A DNA stretch of 47,689 nt. Origin: a marine gamma proteobacterium HTCC2089. Its GTDB lineage: Bacteria > Pseudomonadota > Gammaproteobacteria > Pseudomonadales > Azotimanducaceae. Both the position numbers and the translations under genes were made by a program. Below, piece after piece: positions 44,160 to 47,689 of the stretch. The notes beneath the pieces were generated by a model. It saw only the letters and a list, made by a program, of their open reading frames with translations, was not told where the DNA came from and did no database searches. The DNA lies in assembly GCA_905182905.1 (NCBI GenBank), contig CAJJDH010000023.1, positions 1 to 47,689 on the forward strand. Reading direction: 5' to 3'. Every line of letters begins with the position of its first letter. Position 1 is the first letter of the stretch.

Positions 44160-44993
44160 GTGAAATATACGTTTCAGCCTGCTCAAGCAGATAATCAAGT
44201 AAATCATGTGGGCAGCTATCGCCGGCGTCTGCCGGTGAGTGTAGAGCGGATGTATGAGAACACGCTGGATTGGGCGCATTTGCCTCACCTTCATGACAGC
44301 AGTTTTGCTGAGATTCGCTGCTTAGATGCCGGTGCTTGGGGCTGGCGTGCAGAAGTAGGTGGCGTTCAATCAGCTAATGGTTCTACTGCTACTCCAAAGA
44401 GTTTGATTGAGCTGACGTTGGATAGACAAGCGCGACGTTGGATTACGCGAAATATAGAAGGGCCGAATAAAGGCGCTGAGATTTGGACCCACGTGTTTAT
44501 TGAAGGCCCGCAGATCCTCGATATTGTTGTAGATTTCTATGTGCCGGATGTTCCAGTTGAAGCGAAAGACAAAGTAGGCATGGCGTATGCGACTGCCTAT
44601 GAGCAATTGTACGATGAAGATGTAGCCATGATGGTTGAGCGGCAGCAACAATTAGACCTTCGGGTAGAAGGCTTTGATCGCTCAGAAACCCTACGGTTGG
44701 GGGCCGCGTCAGAACTAATCCTTCCAACTCTTGTGAAGTTGTCTCAACGCAGTTTTGTGTTGAACCAAATCGCAGGGGAGTGGGTAGCCTACTCTGCCCA
44801 ATGCCCGCATCAAATGGGGCCGCTAATAGACTCGCCAATTGTCGAAGGTGAAGTACGCTGCCCTTGGCATGGTTTCACCTTCAATGTTCGTACTGGTGAA
44901 TGTACTAGCGGCGCTGTCTGCCAACTCACCGAAGCGCCCTTGGTCGCTGAAGCTTCTGATGGCACTTTGCTGCTGAAATGGGCAGACACTTAG
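44160..44993 (+). CDS. Rieske-type oxygenase with reversed domain order (catalytic domain first)
   Basis: The C-terminal third has a Rieske [2Fe-2S] site with C215-x-H217 in AQCPHQMG and C234-x2-H237 in VRCPWHGF. The N-terminal part resembles the catalytic domain of Rieske oxygenases. NTLDWAHLPHLH gives D37-x2-H40-x4-H45, the two-His mononuclear-iron motif with its bridging Asp. LYDEDVAMMVERQQ around D154 matches the region that supplies the third, acidic ligand. Normal Rieske oxygenases have the Rieske domain first, so this protein looks circularly permuted. It would need an external reductase, none of which is adjacent. It follows ileS by 42 bases and is convergent with a crotonase gene. 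The reaction is unknown. Confidence 0.82.
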   Translation: MKYTFQPAQADNQVNHVGSYRRRLPVSVERMYENTLDWAHLPHLHDSSFAEIRCLDAGAWGWRAEVGGVQSANGSTATPKSLIELTLDRQARRWITRNIEGPNKGAEIWTHVFIEGPQILDIVVDFYVPDVPVEAKDKVGMAYATAYEQLYDEDVAMMVERQQQLDLRVEGFDRSETLRLGAASELILPTLVKLSQRSFVLNQIAGEWVAYSAQCPHQMGPLIDSPIVEGEVRCPWHGFTFNVRTGECTSGAVCQLTEAPLVAEASDGTLLLKWADT

Positions 44994-45018
44994 TAATTTG
45001 CCTTTGTCAGCAGCGCGT

Positions 45019-45831
45019 CTAGTTGCCGCGATAATCCCCCGGTTCTTTACTGAAATGTGCCTCAATAGCTGCGGCTCTGTCCTGGGTCCCTGCGCTGAGT
45101 AAATTTTGATCGCTGTCCATATGCATAATTGCGTGGTTCAGTGCATTGGCAAGTTGATTGGTTGACTGTTTAATCATCTGCGCCGCAATTGGGGGTTTGC
45201 TCGCGTAAAAGTCCGCCATCTTCTTTGCTGCGATCGTGAGCTCTTGAGGTTCGACTAGTTCGTCTAATATTCCCCATTGTAATAATTGTGCTGCGGTTAA
45301 CCGCTCACCGCCGACAACTAGTCTCTTTGCCCGAGCGGGTCCAACTAAGTTGAGAATAAGCGGCAGACTCTTCCACATCAAATTGATCCCAAGGTCAATT
45401 TCAGGGTATTGCATAAAGCAGTCATGAGCGCCCACCCTAAAATCACACGCGGTGGCAATGCATGCACCGCCACCCATTGCCGCGCCGTGCCATGCGGCTA
45501 TGGTAATTTGATCAATACCCAATATCGCCTCTATTGCACGTTCGCCTATGCGCGCTCTTCTGCGCATTTGTATGAGTGGTAATGGCGGGTCTTGTTTCGG
45601 TTCCGATAGGTCTGCTCCTGAGGAGAAGTGACTGCCGTTACCGTTGAAAATTACAACTCTGGTTTCACTATCGTCGCGAAGTGCTAATGCTGAGGTTTCG
45701 ATTTCCGCTAAGTGGTCGTAGCTTAGGGCGTTGGCTTTATCTGGCCTATTCAAGGTTATCCAGGTTATGTGGCCGTCACGGGAAACTGCTAGGTGTTGGT
45801 ACGCGGGTGTAGTCTGCTGATTTTTTTTCAT
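45019..45831 (-). CDS. Enoyl-CoA hydratase/isomerase (crotonase) family protein
   Basis: The 270-residue crotonase has WITLNRPDKANALSYDHLAEIE, then FNGNGSHFSSGADLSEP as the first oxyanion-hole loop. AAWHGAAMGGGACIATACDFRVGAHDCFMQYPEIDLGINLMW carries the second oxyanion hole and the catalytic Glu region. TQDRAAAIEAHFSKEPGDY is the usual C-terminal end. It probably hydrates or isomerises an acyl-CoA; substrate unknown. It is diverged from the crotonase at 34963. ATG 45831 lies 36 bases after the minus-strand terminator of the small-RNA candidate at 45866-45975, so it needs its own promoter or readthrough from that unit. Confidence 0.9.
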   Translation of the reverse strand: MKKNQQTTPAYQHLAVSRDGHITWITLNRPDKANALSYDHLAEIETSALALRDDSETRVVIFNGNGSHFSSGADLSEPKQDPPLPLIQMRRRARIGERAIEAILGIDQITIAAWHGAAMGGGACIATACDFRVGAHDCFMQYPEIDLGINLMWKSLPLILNLVGPARAKRLVVGGERLTAAQLLQWGILDELVEPQELTIAAKKMADFYASKPPIAAQMIKQSTNQLANALNHAIMHMDSDQNLLSAGTQDRAAAIEAHFSKEPGDYRGN

Positions 45832-45865
45832 CTACGGATAGTAGCGCAAGTCAGAAAAAAGGCAT

Positions 45866-45975
45866 TAAAAAAGCGGAGGACTTTGCAGTCCTCCGCTTTG
45901 AAGAAGGAGACACTCGAAGAGGGGAGGGGGAGAGGAGTATCGAGTGTCTCTTTGTCAGTGCTTTCGCTACCGACA
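45866..45975 (-). ncRNA. Candidate small RNA A with anti-Shine-Dalgarno hairpin loop
   Basis: On the minus strand a perfect 11-bp stem (GAGACACTCGA at 45940-45950 with TCGAGTGTCTC at 45907-45917, minus-strand reading) encloses a 22-base loop that is almost purely C and U, including CTCCTCTCCCCCTCCCC. A short upstream stem (around TGTCGGT and ACTGACA) precedes it. A perfect 13-bp terminator follows. A promoter at 45982-46010 would start transcription near 45975, giving about 110 nt. The second copy at 46211-46289 has the same order of parts with different stem sequence but conserved pairing, which is strong evidence of a selected RNA. I do not recognise a named family. Confidence 0.68.
45867..45899 (-). 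terminator. Rho-independent terminator of small RNA A
   Basis: Minus-strand AAAGCGGAGGACT pairs over 13 bases with AGTCCTCCGCTTT around GCAA, followed by T's (45869-45867). The orientation requires a minus-strand transcript arriving from the right, where there is no protein gene. Confidence 0.85.
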
Positions 45976-45981
45976 AAAAGA

Positions 45982-46010
45982 ATGTTACCTAAGGTTACAC
46001 AATAGTGCAA
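45982..46010 (-). promoter_or_regulatory. Promoter of small RNA A
   Basis: On the minus strand TTGCAC (46005-46010), a 17-base spacer and TAACAT (45982-45987) form a sigma-70-like promoter. GTTACTT-N2-AGTTGCA around the -35 is shared with the promoter of copy B. Confidence 0.62.
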
Positions 46011-46210
46011 CTATAAGTAACAAATTTATTTTACCCGCCGAAAAGCGATATTTTGAGTAGATAAAAGCGCGTTTCTGAAGAGTATTCTGGCCATATGTGG
46101 AAAGTAAAGATCGGATGAAGTTTGGCAGGCCAACAAGTTTAGGTTAGTAAATTTTGGAGGCACATTGCTGCAGTGGGCTTTATAGGAATGCTGGGGAAAA
46201 AGTTTGAGAG

Positions 46211-46289
46211 AAAAACAGAGAGGCATCCGAAGGAGGAGGGGAGAGGGGTTTCGGATGTCTCTCTTATCGATGGTTACTGCCACCGGTTG
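46211..46289 (-). ncRNA. Candidate small RNA B, paralogue of small RNA A
   Basis: On the minus strand a 14-bp stem with one wobble pair (46250-46263 with 46218-46231) encloses an 18-base loop (46232-46249) of only C and U after the first base. The loop ends CCCCTCCTCC, complementary to GGAGGAGG. The stem is followed at once by TGTTTTT, so this hairpin also serves as terminator. The promoter at 46296-46323 puts the start near 46289, giving about 79 nt. Compared with copy A, arm sequences differ while pairing is preserved, and promoter boxes match. It lies 235 bases upstream of copy A on the same strand. Confidence 0.68.
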
Positions 46290-46295
46290 AAGAGC

Positions 46296-46323
46296 ATGTT
46301 ACGCCTGGTAACAAGAAATGCAA
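46296..46323 (-). promoter_or_regulatory. Promoter of small RNA B
   Basis: On the minus strand TTGCAT (46318-46323), a 16-base spacer and TAACAT (46296-46301). The -10 hexamer is identical to that of copy A, and GTTACTT precedes the -35 in both. Confidence 0.62.
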
Positions 46324-46331
46324 CTCAAAGT

Positions 46332-46355
46332 AACGCAACGCTGTGTTGCGTTTTT
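46332..46355 (+). terminator. Hairpin with T-run just upstream of small RNA B promoter
   Basis: AACGCAAC (46332-46339) pairs with GTTGCGTT (46345-46352), followed by T to 46355 on the plus strand. It could terminate a plus-strand transcript across the small-RNA region, or act as a dyad controlling the small RNA B promoter. Confidence 0.5.
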
Positions 46356-46366
46356 GCCTCACTATG

Positions 46367-46384
46367 CCACTATATGCATAGTGG
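46367..46384. promoter_or_regulatory. Inverted repeat, candidate LysR operator
   Basis: CCACTAT and ATAGTGG form a perfect 7-bp dyad around ATGC, 88 bases upstream of the LysR start and 44 bases upstream of the small RNA B -35. LysR proteins usually autoregulate from such sites. Confidence 0.45.
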
Positions 46385-46472
46385 TGCCTAATTTCAGCTA
46401 AGCGGGTGAGATTACCTTTTAGCGGGGCGAAAGAAAGAAGGTGGTTAAACGGTATGCTTGTGAGGTGTTTGC

Positions 46473-47390
46473 GTGGATTGGGATGACTATAAGTATTTTA
46501 CCGCTTTATCCTCTACTTTATCGGTACGCGGGGCTGCTGATGCTTTGGGGGTTAATGCCTCTACAGTGAGTCGAAGATTAGATCTCTTTGAGCGGCGCCT
46601 GGGCGTCACTTTATTCACGCGATCAGCTAAAGGGCTGGTTATCACTCCTGAAGGTGCGGAGGTGGTGACCAGAGTAAAGTCTGTAGCAACAGACCTAGAC
46701 GATATTGAAGGTCACCTTATTGGCCGAGACAAAAAATTATCTGGGATCGTGCGGATTGTGATTCCAGAAGTACTGGCTCTGAGTTTGTTGATTCAAGAGT
46801 TACCCAGATTCCAAAAGAGCTATCCAGATATCGAATTACACATTTTACCGAGTCATCAAGGTGCAGATGTGGGGCGGCGTGAAGCGGACATAACCATGCA
46901 TGTGACTAATCAGCCAACTGATTCATTAGTGGGTAGGGTGCTGGCTCCGATCGCGGTTGCAGCCTATGGCGCAGAGTCGTTAATTGCTCGACTAGGCGAA
47001 AACAGTGCCAGCGCAGATCTCAATAAGCTGCCCTGGGTGGATTGGCTTGGGGACAGCGAAATGTCACAAACCTGTAGAACACTGCTTAAGAGCCATGTCC
47101 CCGATACGCCGGTAAGCATCAGGACTCATAGTTTATTGTTACACCTTGAAGCCGCGCGAAAAGGGTTGGGTCTAGCGTTTCTGCCGTGCATTCTTGCCGA
47201 GTCTGACCCGTTGCTGCAACGCATTGATATGATTAAACCGACTTTAGGGCCGCCAATGTGGATGTTGGTCCACCCAGATTTACGTCATACTCTGCGCATT
47301 ACCGTTTTCATTGAATTCGTTCGCGATGTCTTTTCTCGGCGCAGCCATGAGTTACTTGGTGGAGCGATGCTAGAACTCGGCAAAGGCTAA
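46473..47390 (+). CDS. LysR-family transcriptional regulator
   Basis: This 305-residue regulator has an N-terminal winged helix-turn-helix (LSVRGAADALGVNASTVSRRLDLFERRLGVTLFTR, about residues 17-51) and a periplasmic-binding-protein-like effector domain. It has the MDWDDYKYFTAL start of the subgroup that often regulates a neighbouring single gene. The GTG start at 46473 is preceded by GAGG (46462-46465). The downstream gene, an alpha/beta hydrolase, begins 28 bases after its stop on the same strand and may be co-transcribed. A dyad at 46367-46384 is a plausible autoregulatory site. The effector is unknown. Confidence 0.92.
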   Translation: MDWDDYKYFTALSSTLSVRGAADALGVNASTVSRRLDLFERRLGVTLFTRSAKGLVITPEGAEVVTRVKSVATDLDDIEGHLIGRDKKLSGIVRIVIPEVLALSLLIQELPRFQKSYPDIELHILPSHQGADVGRREADITMHVTNQPTDSLVGRVLAPIAVAAYGAESLIARLGENSASADLNKLPWVDWLGDSEMSQTCRTLLKSHVPDTPVSIRTHSLLLHLEAARKGLGLAFLPCILAESDPLLQRIDMIKPTLGPPMWMLVHPDLRHTLRITVFIEFVRDVFSRRSHELLGGAMLELGKG

Positions 47391-47418
47391 TCTCAAACGT
47401 AGTATTTTAGGACCCTAA

Positions 47419-47689
47419 ATGTCATCCGACTCCCTATTTCTTGCCGCAACATCGCAGAATTTTTTCTCGCAACGTCTTCGATTGCACTATGTTGAATGGG
47501 GTTCGCGAGACAACCCAACCATAGTGTTGGTGCACGGCATTCAAGACCATTGTCGTACATGGGATGATATGGCCCAGCGCATTGGAGAGTATGCTGGGGA
47601 CTACCACATTGTGGCACCAGATCTTCGCGGTCATGGTGATTCCGAGTGGGTAACGGGCTCCGGTTACCAATATCTTGATTATGTTTACG
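47419..47689 (+). CDS. Alpha/beta hydrolase, 3'-truncated by the window edge
   Basis: An open frame begins at ATG 47419 and runs off the window without a stop. The translation includes LRLHYVEWG, then TIVLVHGIQDHCRTWDDMA, which holds the HG oxyanion-hole loop, and VAPDLRGHGDSEW. These are the first blocks of the alpha/beta hydrolase fold; the nucleophile elbow and the catalytic His lie beyond the edge. The start follows the LysR stop by 28 bases, so the two probably share a transcript. The substrate cannot be named. Confidence 0.85.
   Translation, partial: MSSDSLFLAATSQNFFSQRLRLHYVEWGSRDNPTIVLVHGIQDHCRTWDDMAQRIGEYAGDYHIVAPDLRGHGDSEWVTGSGYQYLDYVY

Noticed and set aside
45900-46355. Reading the paired hairpins as plus-strand RNAs with purine GGAGG loops ending at the 46332-46355 terminator
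   Set aside because: Only one copy has a plus-strand terminator, and no promoter-like boxes precede the hairpins on that strand. The minus strand has matched promoters and terminators for both copies.
1-47689. CRISPR arrays, insertion sequences, prophage, tRNA or rRNA genes
   Set aside because: I looked for spaced direct repeats, transposase or integrase motifs and cloverleaf-type sequences and found none. The few tandem repeats are two or three short units.

Overview
The window looks like a stretch of chromosome from a free-living, probably marine, aerobic gammaproteobacterium of moderate GC, perhaps of the OMG/Cellvibrionales-like type. That placement is an inference from content: two large TonB-dependent receptors, OxyR with the classic Cys pair, a cytochrome c5-like lipoprotein, TesB, a SahR-like regulator beside ahcY, and several lipid or steroid-type catabolic enzymes. 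I see no mobile element, integrase, CRISPR array, tRNA or rRNA. Both ends cut genes: a thiolase at the left edge and an alpha/beta hydrolase at the right edge.

Layout. 1-10.7 kb is catabolic: thiolase, a 602-residue Baeyer-Villiger monooxygenase, a DUF1295 (steroid 5-alpha-reductase-like) membrane protein, an LCAT-type lipoprotein lipase behind a perfect 20-bp palindrome, a YtcJ-type amidohydrolase lipoprotein, an AhpD-like protein, an SRPBCC protein, and an alcohol dehydrogenase-methyltransferase pair. 11.1-12.1 kb holds an N-terminally membrane-anchored GST-like protein. 12.5-22.4 kb is an uptake region: a DUF3604 lipoprotein and a TonB receptor on the minus strand, then trpB2, a second TonB receptor and a second CMD/AhpD-like protein on the plus strand.

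22.4-28.2 kb contains tesB and a methionine-cycle locus: sahR-ahcY on the minus strand and methionine aminotransferase-omega-amidase on the plus strand, with a perfect 16-bp palindrome between them. 28.3-32.5 kb is a peroxide/redox block: cytochrome c, oxyR, then rubrerythrin, an Fe-S protein and DUF3501 on the minus strand, with Fur-like and OxyR-like sites upstream. 32.6-40.9 kb has MATE and DMT transporters, a crotonase, IPP isomerase, two alpha/beta hydrolases and two F420-type LLM oxidoreductases. 41-45.8 kb holds an eukaryote-like (type 2) isoleucyl-tRNA synthetase, a Rieske oxygenase with reversed domain order, and a crotonase.

The most notable signal is in the gene-free 45.83-46.47 kb stretch. 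Two diverged copies of one unit lie there in tandem on the minus strand. Each has a matching promoter, a long hairpin whose arms differ in sequence between copies but still pair, a C/U-only or nearly C/U-only loop complementary to Shine-Dalgarno sequences, and a terminator. I interpret them as a pair of paralogous small RNAs with anti-Shine-Dalgarno loops. A LysR gene with its own upstream dyad follows. Second in interest are the permuted Rieske oxygenase (44160-44993) and the SahR-type divergent methionine-cycle control region.
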